Assembly (NCBI GenBank): GCA_016617855.1
Contig: JAECUM010003278.1
Location: forward strand, 1-64,000
DNA: 64,000 nucleotides
Reading direction: 5' to 3'
Source: Megalonaias nervosa
Taxonomy: Eukaryota > Mollusca > Bivalvia > Unionida > Unionidae
In this document: piece by piece, positions 36,445-47,979 of the stretch
Layout of the letters: each line of letters opens with the position of its first letter
Position numbering within the stretch: position 1 is the first letter of the stretch
The notes under the pieces: model-generated
Database searches by the model: none
What the model was told of the DNA's origin: nothing
What the model saw: only the letters and a program-made list of their open reading frames with translations
Translations under genes and position numbers: made by a program

Positions 36445-36574
36445 CTATAGGAGGATACCGGTTTGCCATCAGGAGGGAATGCTTTAACAACAAACTTGGA
36501 ATGGACAGGTATAACCAAAGGAAAGTTTGGAATCAACCGAGGCTCAAATGAATCCAGGGCAAAATCATAAAGAT
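36445..36574 (-). CDS. PTK7: PTK7 exon: N-terminal half of Ig domain 4 (no B-strand Cys)
   Basis: Exon of 130 bp, acceptor TTTTTTCAG before 36574, donor GTAAGA after 36445. It enters in phase 1 (completing a Tyr codon) and leaves in phase 2. Translation: LYDFALDSFEPRLIPNFP, then SKFVVKAFPPDGKPVSSY. The FEPR motif and the PP.G turn match the start of vertebrate PTK7 Ig4 (LFEPRVF...VTCLPPKG). Where the vertebrate protein has the B-strand Cys before LPPKG, this exon has Ala before FPPDG. With Phe at the F-strand position in the next exon, the domain has lost both members of its canonical disulfide. Frame and splice sites join to both neighbours. Confidence 0.9.
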
Positions 36575-36840
36575 CTGAAAAAAAAACAAACAAAACAAGA
36601 AGTAAAGTCATTTACATATGTCACTTGCCAAGCATCATGCTCAGGAAACACCATCATGTCAGCACATATACTACGATCTGTCACCACAACTTCTATAACA
36701 CACTGTTTGTTGAAAAGACAGGGACTAAAAGAAAATGTGAAAATGCATGATGTGATAATAATATCCACACAATTAAATTTTCAGAAAATAATCTGTTATT
36801 TTTACAGCTTTGCAACTGTTTCAAATATTGAATAAATATA

Positions 36841-37332
36841 CAGTTAAAAACCCATTATAATGCAATTCATTATAACACAATTCCACTTATAAAGCGATGG
36901 CAGCATGGCTCCCATTTTTTAATTTAAGGTGACCTCTTTTAAGCATCCTAAATACATGCTCTCAGAAAAGCCAATTATTCATATCCCTAGCAGAATTTTA
37001 ATCCCAGCACTGCATTTAATGTTGCCTTAACTTCCAAAATTTTCTAAAACATATTGCAGTGTTATATTTGTTAACAAAAATAAAGAAAAGCTATTAAGCT
37101 CAGAACAGTTAAATGATTTTTGAACACAGCACTGTTTAATGTTTGGAGGAAGTAAACCCGGCAAACAAAACAAACGGTATATAATCAAGTGGTTAGTTAA
37201 AACTGATGACATTGAAATTTCAATGCACATTTTCTAGGGGAAGTTTTTCAAAAAATTTGTTAATGCGATCCAGCTTATATTGCGATGTTATTCTATGGAC
37301 CCTGAGCATAGCATTATAACAGATTTTACCTG
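36841..37332. mobile_element. pogo/Tigger-like MITE, 492 bp
   Basis: Imperfect terminal inverted repeats of about 22 bp: CAGTTAAAAACCCATTATAA at the left, and the right end read in reverse CAGGTAAAATCTGTTATAAT. It is flanked by TA on both sides (36839-36840, 37333-37334). CAGT...TTATAA ends and TA duplication are typical of pogo/Tigger elements. No transposase is encoded; internal short frames are not convincing. Confidence 0.8.
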
Positions 37333-37473
37333 TATTCTGAAGGTAATATTATTGAAACTTCATGAACAAATACTTTCAAGAAATCACACAAATAAGAAAA
37401 TTGAATAATAGTATTAGGATACAAATTAAAATTGAGCTTTACATATCCACACTGCAGACATTCTTACCATGCA

Positions 37474-38130
37474 TTGCATGACCACTCACATATATAGCTG
37501 GTAGTACTAAGTGGTGTTTGTCTACTCACATACATAGCTGGTAGTATTAAGTGGTGTCTGTCTCTCACATACACAGCCAATAGTATTAAGTGGTGTTTGT
37601 CTACTCACATACATAGCTGGTAGTATTAAGTGGTGTCTGTCTAGTCACATACACAACTGGTAGTATTAAGTGGTGTTTGTCTACTCACAGACAACTGGTA
37701 GTATTAAGTGGTGTTTGTCTACTCACAGACACAACTGGTAGTATTAAGTGGTGTTTGTCTACTCACATACATAGCTGGTAGTATTAAGTGCTGTTTGTCT
37801 ACTCACAGACAACTGGTAGTATTAAGTGGTGTTTGTCTACTCACAGATGCAACTGGTAGTATTAAGTGGTGTTTGTCTACTCACAGATGCAACTGGTAGT
37901 ATTAAGTGGTGTTTGTCTACTCACATACACAGCTGGTAGTATTAAATGGTGTTTTTTTGTCTACTCACAGACACAGCTGGAAATATTGGTATTTGTCCAT
38001 TCACTGACACTGCTGGTAGTAATAAGTGGTGTTTTTCCACTCATGGACAAGTTGGTATCATTAAGTGGCGTTTGTCCACTCATGGACAAGCTGGTATCAT
38101 TAAGTGGTGTTTGTCCAACCACAGTTAGTG
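37474..38130. repeat. Minisatellite, about 40-bp unit, about 17 copies
   Basis: Units: TACTCACATACATAGCTGG, TAGTATTAAGTGGTGTTTGTC. The right end degenerates into CACTCATGGACAAG.TGGTATCATTAAG variants. Confidence 0.94.
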
Positions 38131-38282
38131 GTATTAATTGGTGTTTGTGGGTGAAAAAGCCTGAATATTTGAAAAAAATGTTGCATATAAACAAGCAACT
38201 GTTAACTCTCACATAATGTACACACACTGAACATCAGACCTAAACATTATACAGGTGATGCACAAAATGACTCCATTTAACT

Positions 38283-38560
38283 TTTGGTGGCAGTACACTA
38301 CATATCATGGTTATACTTTTGGCGGCAGCACACTACATACCATGGTTTTACTTTTGGCGGTATCACACTATATATTATGGTTTTACTTTTGGCAGCAGCA
38401 CACTACATATCATGGTTTTACTTTTGGCGGCAGCACACTAAACACCATGGTTTTTACTTTTGGCGGCAGCACACTACATACCATGGTTTTACTTTTGGCG
38501 GCAGCACACTACATACCATAGTTTTACTTTTGGTGGCAGCATACTACATATCATGGTTGC
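38283..38560. repeat. Minisatellite, 35-bp unit, 8 copies
   Basis: Units: GGCGGCAGCACACTACATAC, CATGGTTTTACTTTT. Confidence 0.95.
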
Positions 38561-38984
38561 TTAAACCGCACTGTACTTGTCCTTATGATTAGTGCTCAAC
38601 ATGTACAGCCATGTCTATGACTTCTGTGCATGAACAGAGGTGATTGCCTAAACTTTCATTTATTCATATTGTATTTAACTGGAAATGTGTACCTACAAAG
38701 TGTATGCATTACCCTAGCTGAGTATGGTCCAATGATATAACACTGGTTTGACAGGAAAAGAAAAGTTCTACATCATAAGGAGGCCATAACTCAGTCATAT
38801 TTGGAAGAAAAAGGTAAAAGTCAAACTTAATATGTTGTCTTCTTAACATTAAACCTATAATATTCATTACTGCAATTCTAAACCATAAACATGACATATG
38901 ATAAAGCTGTGAGATGTATTTTTCTGACTTTTATAAGTAATGTGTCAACTTCTGGTCAGATTAGATTTATCATATTAACTTGCT
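38561..38984. other. Intronic stretch, possible dispersed repeat
   Basis: Contains AGGCCATAACTCAGTCATAT near 38780, similar in style to the GGGGCATAACTCTTCTAAAT phrases at 62870-63180. Confidence 0.35.
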
Positions 38985-39775
38985 GTTTCTTGTATCATAT
39001 TAACCAGTCTTGACTGGCTGTCTCTTGTGTCATATTGATCTGCTATCTCTTGTGTCATATTGATCTGCTATCTCTTGTGTTATTAATCTGCTATCTCTTG
39101 TGTCACATTAACCTGCTGTCTTGTGTCATACTAATCTGCTGTCTATTGTGTCATATAAATCTGCTGTCTTGTGTCATATTGATCTGTAGTCTTGAGTCGT
39201 TGATCTGCCCTATCTTGTGTCATACTGATCTGCTATCCCTTGTGTCACACTAACCTGCTGTTTTGTGTCATACTAATCGGTCTCTTGTGTCATATAAATC
39301 TGCTGTCTTGTGTGATACTGATCTGCTGTTTTGTGTCCTTGAGCTGCCATATCTTGTGTCATATTGATATGCTGTCTCTGTGTTTTATTGATCTGCTGTC
39401 TTGTGTCATATTGATATGCTGTCTCTGTGTTTTATTGATCTGCTGTCTTGTATCATATTGATATGCTGTCTCTTGTGTCACATTAACCTGTTGTCTCTTG
39501 TCATATTGATATGCTCTCTTTTGTCACATTAACCTGCTGTCTCTTATGTCATATTAATCTGCTGTATTGTGTTATATTGATCTGCTGTCTCTTGTGTCAT
39601 ATAGATCTGCTCTCTTGTGTCATATTCATCTCATGTCTCTTGTGCCATATTGATCTGCTGTCTCTTGTGTCATATACATCTGCTGTCTCTTGTGTCATAC
39701 TAATCTGCTGTCTCTTGTGTCATATTGATCTGCTGTCTTGTGTCATATTGATCTGCTGTCTCTTGTGTCATATTA
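38985..39775. repeat. Minisatellite, about 24-bp unit, about 30 copies
   Basis: Units: TGTGTCATATTGATCTGCTG plus TCTCT. Length varies by loss of TCTC, so the frame shifts repeatedly. The apparent cysteine- and leucine-rich proteins are artefacts. Confidence 0.95.
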
Positions 39776-39904
39776 AAAATAAAGTAACACCTAGCTGACA
39801 TATATTTCTGGCAAAGTCTGATAGCAAGATTTTATTCAATCAAGTCCTTAAATCTTGAAGGATGATAATTAAAGTTGATTGCTGTATCTTTTTGTCTTAA
39901 TTCC

Positions 39905-40100
39905 AGCCTGAGTTTTTTTCTTAATTCTGACCTGGGCTTTTCTTAAATTCAGGCCTGGGCTATTTTTAAATTCAGGCCCGGCTTTTTTCTTAATTCAGGC
40001 CTGGGCTTTTATCTTAATTTGAGCCTGGACATTTTAAAAATTTGGGACTGGGTGTTTTCTCAATTTGGACCTGGGCTTTTATCTTAAATCAGGCCTGGGA
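39905..40100. repeat. Minisatellite, about 24-bp unit, about 8 copies
   Basis: Units: TTAATTCAGGCCTGGGCTTT with TT/ATC spacers. Confidence 0.88.
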
Positions 40101-40574
40101 CCCACATATGTGCTAATACACCAATGATATAGTAAAAACCCATGGTGTTAGGGACTGATGTAATGTCTACAGCACAGACCCTGTGGCACTCATCAATTAT
40201 AAGATTTTTTTTAAGTCCAGGAGATAAGCTTTCAAAACTCTTTCATCTTGTGCTTCGTGGCAAGAGAATGTTTAATCAATGAGAAAACACACTGAGCAAA
40301 CATAGTAACGCCTCTATTAATTATCCAACTAAGAAACAATGTGAAATTATACATAGTCACCTCTGGATCAAACTTTGTAGGCGGCAGTTTTATCGACTGT
40401 CCAACAAAGATACAAATCTGCCAATGAGACCAAATGAACTTTGACATTTACTTCATTATGGTGCTTATTTCACAATTTAATTAATAAACAGATCAAAGAC
40501 AATTTGATGCACTAATATTTGAGATGTCCTTTGATAAATGTCTGGCTGCTCCAATTACCTGCCTGTCAAAACTT

Positions 40575-41250
40575 TGATCTGTCTGTCTGTATGAATGTCT
40601 GTACTAAGTGGGTCTATCAGTCTATGTCTGAATGTAGGGGGTCTGTTGGTCTGTGTGTCTGTATGTAGATGGTCTGTCAGTCTGTGTGTCTGTATGTAGA
40701 GGGTCTGTCAGTCTGTGTGTGTTATGTACAGGGTCTGTCAGTCTGTGTGTGTATGTACAGGGTCTGTCAGCCTGTGTGTATGTACAGGGTCTGTCAGTCT
40801 GTGTGTATGTACAGGGTCTGCCAGTCTATGTGTCTGTATGTAGAGGGTCTGTCAGTCTGTGTGTGTATGTACAGGGTCTGTCAGTCTGTGTGTGTATGTA
40901 CAGGATCTGTCAGTCTGTGTGTGTATGTACAGGATCTGTCAGTCTGTGTGTGTATGTACAGGGTCTGTCAGTCTGTGTGTGCATGTACAGGATCTGTCAG
41001 TCTGTGTGTGTATGTACAGAGTCTGTCAGTCTATGTATGTACAGGGTCTGTCAGTCTGTGTGTGTATGTACAGGATCTGTCAGTCTGTGTGTGTATGTAC
41101 AGGATCTGTCAGTCTGTGTGTGTATGTACAGGGTCTGTCAGTCTATGTATCTACAGGGTCTGTCAGTCTGTGTGTGTATGTACATGATCTGTCAGTCTGT
41201 GTGTGTATGTACAGGATCTGTCAGTGTGTATGTCTGTTATGTACAGGGAT
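40575..41250. repeat. Minisatellite, 30-bp unit, about 22 copies
   Basis: Units: GTCTGTCAGTCTGTGTGTGT plus ATGTACAGG. A multiple of three, giving spurious Cys/Val-rich frames up to 205 residues in more than one plus-strand frame. Confidence 0.95.
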
Positions 41251-41848
41251 ATGGTGCTGAATTAATTTGAAGTTTTGAAAATGGAAAGGTAGAATATTGC
41301 TAAATGTTTAGGAGGATAAACCCTTCCAAAGAAAAGTAAGCATGTGCTCCTTCAAGACAATAGATACAATAAATATGTTCAACTGCTAAGGTATAAAACA
41401 AAGAGCAATGTAAAATAAGGGGTTCTAACAACAACTGAACTGGAAAGTACTTTCAAGTTAACAGGCAGTATAAATCTGATTGCCTTCACTTATGTATAAC
41501 TCTGCAAAACTACTTCCAAATTTAGCAGAGAAACGAGTAACAGCCCTGTGCAAACATGTTTTTTTTTGGAAAAAACCAGTGGGGTAGTTTCCTAATTTTG
41601 TTTCTTTCCTATTCAATCATATTCCTGTCTGTAAAATATTTTTAATAATTGAATTTGCGTACTAACCAATACATCCAACAGAAAATATCTCATGAAATTC
41701 AATTCCCCAAATGTGCAACTCCATGAGAATTGTCTGATTTACATGTTCGAGTAAAAAATTAAGACCGTCATCAAGAGTTCCTTCAGTCAAAATGTATATG
41801 TAACAACACTGAATAATCTGTAGTTCATATAGAAGTTTAATTCAGTTT
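41251..41848. other. Intronic stretch without a recognised feature
   Basis: No feature recognised up to the LTR target site. Confidence 0.45.
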
Positions 41849-41852
41849 CCAC

Positions 41853-42834
41853 TGTTACGACCCTGTAGTCAAATTACATATGTGTTAAAATTTAAATTCT
41901 TCTAATTCTTTGTTTCATTTTTTATTTTTATTTTTATATCACTAAAAGTTATTGTTATTATGGTGATGATTATGTTAGCAAGGTCTAATGGTATGTTAGA
42001 AACATCATATTTATTTAAAACGTAAATGTGACTCGTGTAAGCACGATTTTTGCATGACGGTTTTTCATATCAAGTAAACAGTGAGAAAGAGCTATGTAAA
42101 TGATTGGCTGTGACCACGTTATTTCAAAATAATACTTGTTTACGCATTGTAGTGATTTCGAAATCACACGTGTCCTTCATGCGTGTGTACATATAATGAC
42201 GCATTAGCTTGTTTTAAATGCTCAGTTACCTGTAAGAAATATTTAGTCATTGAGATAGTGGTAGTCATAGAGTCGTATTCGTAGTCAGTCGTAGTTCAGA
42301 GTCACATCATAACATCTTACAGAGTTTATAATACCTTAAGGAAAAGGTATTTCTGTGCTGGAAAGAGGTGTTTGTTCATTCGCACATGTTAGGAACAACA
42401 TGTGTGTTGTTAGTGGTGGTAGCTGTATTTCATCTACTTTCTAAGTAATTATTTTCCCTGGAGAACAACACTACTGACTTTGGACAAAGACATTTGATGA
42501 AATTATTTCTAAATCGGAACAGAACAATACAAATTGTGCTTTACAGTGAAAATTCTGGACTTTTTGTGTTAGCCTTCGTCTGACGTCATCATCCGCCATC
42601 TTGGAACGGAACTGAGATTCAGACTGTATCAATTTAGAACTGTTTATTCACAGGACTTGTGTGTTTTCACAAATTTAGAACATATTTTTGGATCTTCGTA
42701 AATCGTAAGTCTTGTTTCACATATTTACCTTTTCACCATGTTTTCTAGGGAAATAAATTATTTTTGTTAAAATTTACAAAGCTTGTTGTCTTCACTCTTT
42801 CTTTGTGTTACTTTGAACGAGCCGATACGTAACA
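41853..42834 (+). mobile_element. Solo LTR, 982 bp
   Basis: Begins TGTTACGACC and ends ATACGTAACA, so the termini are TG...CA with a 7-bp inverted repeat (TGTTACG/CGTAACA). A 4-bp duplication, CCAC, flanks it at 41849-41852 and 42835-42838. No second LTR or internal protease/RT/integrase is near, which indicates a solo LTR left by recombination. An AATAAA-like AAATAAATTA occurs near 42760, fitting plus orientation. Four-base target duplication and the terminal sequence fit a Gypsy- or BEL-type element, but without coding sequence I cannot choose. Confidence 0.85.
42581..42604 (+). promoter_or_regulatory. CRE and YY1 motifs inside the solo LTR
   Basis: A full palindromic CRE, TGACGTCA (42581-42588), is followed four bases later by CCGCCATCTTGG (42593-42604), a textbook YY1 site. 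Their adjacency within an LTR suggests the core promoter of the former retroelement. Binding is inferred from motif match only. Confidence 0.6.
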
Positions 42835-42933
42835 CCACTTTTTTAGAAAATAAACATGCTTTTAAACTCAATATGCATCTTTGCAGACAGCTACACATCA
42901 GTTTTGGATGTTTTCATCGTTGAGGTACCAGCC

Positions 42934-43070
42934 GGTAGGACTGAAAAAGTCCAAAAGGTAGGACTGAAGAAGATCATAATGTGGGACTGAAGAAGCATGA
43001 AAGGTAGGACTGAAGAAGACCATATGTTGGGACTGAAGAAGCCCAATAGGTAGGACTGTATCCAGAAGGT
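42934..43070. repeat. Short minisatellite, about 25-bp unit
   Basis: GGTAGGACTGAAGAAG followed by ACCATAATGT or CATGAAA variants, about five copies. Confidence 0.85.
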
Positions 43071-43154
43071 AAGATGATGAAGTACTATCATACTAGAAAT
43101 AAATCTAACATATTGTTTAACATTTTCAAACAATGAAGAGTACACGTAAATTGT

Positions 43155-43250
43155 TTGAGCAGACCAGTTTAGACACTACATGTACGTCTGATGGTACCTG
43201 ACCAGTTTAGACACTACATGTAAATTAGTTGTTTGAGCTGACCAGTTCAG
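43155..43250. repeat. Short direct repeats, 3 copies
   Basis: GACCAGTTTAGACACTACAT repeated three times with unequal spacing. Confidence 0.8.
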
Positions 43251-43469
43251 ACACTATTTAACTCAGAAGGTATTTTTGTCCATGCATAACTTTAAGAATA
43301 ACTTTCACAAACCTAAAAGAAATTGAATAGTAACCACTCACAGATACTCTTTACTGATAAATTTAAACAGAAATGGTGAACAACTCAATTTATGCAACAA
43401 ATGACTGGTTTTAAGTTTGCAAAATTTTTTTAGAACTGAATTACAATTAATGGCAGAACCATAAATACC

Positions 43470-43725
43470 ATGATCTGTCACTAAAACAAATATCAGAATC
43501 TGTCAAAATAAACAAGTACCAGCATCTGTCAATAGAAACAAGTACCAGCATCTGTGAGCATAAACAAATAACAGCATATGTCAATATAAAACAAATACCA
43601 GCATCTGTCAACAGAAACAAGTACCAGCATCTGTTAGCATAAACAAATACCAGTGTCTGTCAATAGAAATAAGTACCTGCATCTATCAACATAATCAAAT
43701 GCTAGCATCAGATAATAGAAACATT
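43470..43725. repeat. Minisatellite, about 28-bp unit, about 9 copies
   Basis: Units: ACAAGTACCAGCATCTGTCA plus ATAGAA or GCATAA. Confidence 0.9.
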
Positions 43726-44251
43726 TCTTGGATATGCAAAGGCAATTAACAATTCATGACTAATTATGGTATACAGCATATAAAAAGCACTGAAAAATGT
43801 TCATGTGCAAATGAAATGGCTACTATTATCCAGGTATGGCATTTAATTACACTCAAAATTATAAAAGTCAATTTTAGAAGAGATCTGAAGACTCAGAATG
43901 CGAAATGGAAATGCACTTGTATTACTAAACTATGATGGCTGATGGAGGCTTGACAGAACTTGTCAAAACTAATCAGAAAATTTATTCTAAATGGTGAACA
44001 ACTATTAACATAAGAATTTAATTTAGCTGCTACACATTTGTGCATTTAATTTAAATGAATAATTTAAATTTAACTGAACACATTCTGTACAAAATAAAAA
44101 ATTACATTTGTCATATAGAAAGTATAGTCAAGTTAAGCACTTTTTATATATATGAAATTTATGTACGAAATGACATCTACCAAAATGTCCCTATTTAATT
44201 TAAGTACATCTTGACACAGACAGGTATCTGAGTAATGTTAAATTGTCAGGC
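43726..44251. other. Intronic stretch without a recognised feature
   Basis: No feature recognised. Confidence 0.45.
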
Positions 44252-44630
44252 CACGATCGGCCGTTGTAACAAACACGATCAGCCGTTGTAACAAACACGA
44301 TCGGCCGTTGTAACAAACACGATCGGCCGTTGTAACAAACACAATCGGCCGTTGTAACAAACACAATCGGCTGTTGTAACAAAAACAATCGGCCGTTGTA
44401 ACAAACACAATCGGCTGTTGTAACAAACACAATTGGCTGTTGTAACAAACACAATCGGCCATTGTAACAAACACAATCGGCTGTTGTAACAAACACAATC
44501 GGCTGTTGTAACAAACACAATCGGCTGTTGTAACAAACACAATCGGCCATTGTAACAAACACAATCGACCGTTGTAACAAACACAATCGGCTGTTGTAAC
44601 AAACACAATCGGCTGTTGTAACAAACACAA
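44252..44630. repeat. Minisatellite, 22-bp unit, about 17 copies, with a CpG gradient
   Basis: Full unit: CACGATCGGCCGTTGTAACA plus AA. The first four units keep two or three CpGs. Units further right mostly read CACAATCGGCTG or CACAATCGGCCA, that is CpG changed to CpA or TpG. Minus-strand frames of 130-144 residues (repeats of VFVTTADC) arise from the periodicity and I reject them as proteins. Confidence 0.96.
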
Positions 44631-45069
44631 GCAATAAACATTGTAGTGCTTTTTATTAGCCAGTCACTTACTAAGAGCCTGGTAGACAAAATCTATATAT
44701 CATCTTTAAATGCAGAAATAACAGTAGAGCAAAGCTGAAGTTGACATAAATTCCTTATTTGATAAATATAACATAATTTTCTGTCCTATTATATAAATAT
44801 TAAAGGATCCAGCTGTTTATTTAAAACAGCTGCTAGAGTGGTATGAACCAGGCATCTCCTGAAAATGGTCGCATTGTTGGCATACTGTCAGAATTATTAG
44901 TTTAATTCCTATTAATCAAACTAATCTCAGGCAAAGTAGTATAGTATACTGATGCATTGTAATCATAATTATTGTCAATGTGCAAGTTAAACATTTCTGA
45001 TATTTGGGATCCGAAGACCCACTGTTGAGTTATCTCTGTATGAATGATAACCGTATGTAAAACCTCATA
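44631..45069. other. Intronic stretch without a recognised feature
   Basis: No feature recognised. Includes the small palindrome CAGCTG..AAACAGCTG near 44810. Confidence 0.4.
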
Positions 45070-45285
45070 GCACTGTATATACTCGCTAAACGATGTGTCC
45101 AATGGAAAACCGCACAGACCCAGATCTGCTGTCACATAATGTGTCGGCAGATCTAGGTCTGTGCAGTTTGCTAGGATTAATCAGAAGAACATGTAATAGT
45201 GACCCTGATGTGCAGGTGCTTTGGTTTTTTTGCAGTTGTCTTGATTTATACGGTACCAAGAACCTTTGTTTTTATGTGAGTGATT
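45070..45285. mobile_element. Palindromic MITE with one intact palindrome
   Basis: Best example of the first palindrome: GCACAGACCCAGATCTGCTG, TCACATAATGTG, then CGGCAGATCTAGGTCTGTGC at 45111-45164. Left end TATATACTCGCTAA. The second half is diverged. Confidence 0.72.
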
Positions 45286-45349
45286 AATTATATTCCGTGG
45301 ATATGATTTTCAGATAATTATTGTGTACACAAGATCTTAAAAGCATTAG

Positions 45350-45408
<59 letters not shown>
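45350..45408. repeat. (TA)n(CA)n compound microsatellite
   Basis: TA dinucleotides to about 45380, then CA to 45408. Confidence 0.97.
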
Positions 45409-45789
45409 TACTTGGGGCTAATCTGGTTTTATAAGGGTACTAGTACATCTTTTAATGGATGTGTGTCAGCATTAAAGAAACAGCAATCATGTATTATGTT
45501 TTGCAAATTTTTTTGTGCAAAATTTGTGCTGAATATTAAAACGTTATATGTTTTTACAATTAACTATTACATTGCTTTGAAATTTCATGTTTGATAACAT
45601 TATTTTAATTCCTTAGAATGATAAAGCTAGGTCCAGTGAATGAAAGAATTAAGGCTATCTTTGTAATGTACATTTGTGTCGTCGATCTGAAATTCAGAAT
45701 GAATATTTGGATACAAAATCTACAATAAACTAAACTCAGACTGATCACAAATGTATGAAATTTGAATAACCAGCAAATTACTTAGTTTA

Positions 45790-45975
45790 TATATGCTTGT
45801 ACTGTATAAAAGAACTGAAATGAAAACTAATGTGCTGGCAGATCTGGGTCAGTGCAGTTTGTTTGCATTAATCAATCAAAGAAACAACAGCACAGACCCT
45901 GATCTGTAGGTGCATTATGCTATGGCAGATCAGAATCTTTCTTGGGGTTTTTTTTGCATTTATCCTTAATGTAGT
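45790..45975. mobile_element. Palindromic MITE, partial
   Basis: GTGCTGGCAGATCTGGGTC, spacer CAGTTTGTTTGCATTAATCA, and GACCCTGATCTGTAGG with GCATTATGC. Confidence 0.65.
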
Positions 45976-47979
45976 GACACTGCCATGCTAAACTTGTCTA
46001 AGTAAATGTCCTCTAATAGTCAGACAATTTAACAGTTTAAACTACTGAGAATTCATGTATTTTCTTGGGCATCAATTTTCATAGTTTCAGAAGAAGAAAA
46101 AAATGACATGTTAGCAAGTATATGAATTTGTGGTAGGTGAAATCAACCAAGTTTGGACTTTAAATTAGTTTTTTGTGAAATCAATCATAGAATATTCACA
46201 GAATTATCATTGTAAGTTTGGACTTTAAATTTGTGGTTAGCAGCTTGCATGAAATCCATGAAAATCTGTGAATTTACACTGTAAACGACGCATAATTAAA
46301 GAGATGAATTTACACTATATAATATGTATAAATTTAATTTTTTGAATTTACACTATATAAGATGTATACATTCAATTTTTAATAACTAAATTATTTTTCA
46401 TCCAAACTGCTTTAAATTTTAACCATGAACCAAAAGTATATCCCTAATTTAGTAATAATAGTTCCAAATAATTTTTTTTATACAGAAAATGTTATGCTAG
46501 TATGTGTGGTTACCTTGAGTGCAGTAATCAATCAAACTTGTACCCTTTTACCTTCACTTTCATTTAACCATTGCTCAAGGTACAAAGCAACCAAGTCTTG
46601 GATCTTTTCAAGCAACTAGGTTTCACCTTTACTGAAGGCAACATAAGGAGTTAAATCAATTTAATTGCAACTTAGAATTTAAAGCTATAATCCACTATGA
46701 TTTTTATATGAAATAGAGATTACACTCCCATGCACCTGATTTACTCTTTGAACTGGAATGTTAAAGAAGTCCAAAGATAGATCCATTTCAAGTATTAACC
46801 TATTCAATGACATTGTGGTAAGCAATCACCAGCATAAACCCTTTGACTGACCTAAGCTATCACAATCATATGGGCTATGTATTTCTCTGACTCAGTGTCA
46901 AAGTGGTCTTTTAGTATTCTGCATCAAGACCTAATTTTATATTGAAACTGATTGTTAAAGAAACCTGACAATATTATTTTCATGTCATGAAATGAATTAT
47001 TCTCCCTATCATTAATCATACAGTGCTTGGCTGCATCACTAAAGGTTAAGAATGTCTCTTTGTCACTCAAGGGGTTGCCCTTTTGAAGCATGAGACTACA
47101 TTCCGAGGACCTAGGGTGTGAGATAAGGAGTTTTTTCAACACCACTTCCTTTCAATTAGAGACCTTAATGTCAAAATCAACATCAAATAATCTAAATAAT
47201 TTATGCTAATCAACATGGATATCAATCCCATGAGTTGCAGCTTAGAAACAAAACTAATCCCAGGAAGGTACACAGATTATACTGAGTGCAAAAAGTGAGA
47301 ATTTAAAACTGCAGTTATTTGATTTTCTCATTTCCATTGATAAGTTTTAAGGAAAATACATCCATATAAAGAACAGTCCTATAGTATTTAACAAGTAACA
47401 AATACACGAAAAGCATGAATTGCTATTACCAAAGGTAAAGCCCAAATCTAAGCCTTCCAACCAAAGAAGTTCAAATTAACTCGTCAATAAAAGCCATGTT
47501 TGCATGATTTGGTAAAATTCACATGTTGGTGGTCTTATTTGTCACAGCTGGGTGAAGAGTGAAATCTTTATAAAGAGCACTAGTATAAAATGCTCACCAT
47601 AAAACTTAACCCATTGATGGACAGCACACAACCAAAACCAGGACACTCCTACAATTACATATCATATATCCAAAAAGGCCCAGTGAATCCAAAGTGATTT
47701 TTTTTCTCACTTTGAATATATTTCTCTTCATGTCATCTGGTTCAACATCCCCTAGTAAGGTGAAGTTATATTTGTAACAAACCAAATAGATGACCAGGTC
47801 AATGAATTAACAGATACTCACATACAATACTCACATAAAAAAAATGAATTCATGAGACATAGGATGATACATATGTACCTAGTAACATTTAAAACACATG
47901 AAAATAAATGATAACCCTATGAACCCACCCACACTGTCAAATCTGAATGCACATTGTTGTGTTGATTGGAGGTTTGATA
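45976..47979. other. Two kilobases of intron without a recognised gene
   Basis: A small duplication of GAATTTACACTATATAA is seen near 46303-46365. Frames here carry no recognisable domain. Confidence 0.45.

Noticed and set aside
40653..41270. Cys/Val-rich frames up to 205 residues resembling a secreted repeat protein
   Set aside because: The 30-bp repeat is readable in more than one plus-strand frame, so openness is not evidence of coding.
44200..44689. Three overlapping minus-strand frames repeating VFVTTADC
   Set aside because: A 22-bp repeat read through three frames in turn gives the same peptide in each. Mutations follow CpG decay, not codon constraint.
45093..45287. Peptides of the form DPDLLxHNxxADLGLCSL in several palindromic MITE copies
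   Set aside because: The similarity comes from the palindromic DNA. Frames are short and start in different places, with no conserved start or stop.
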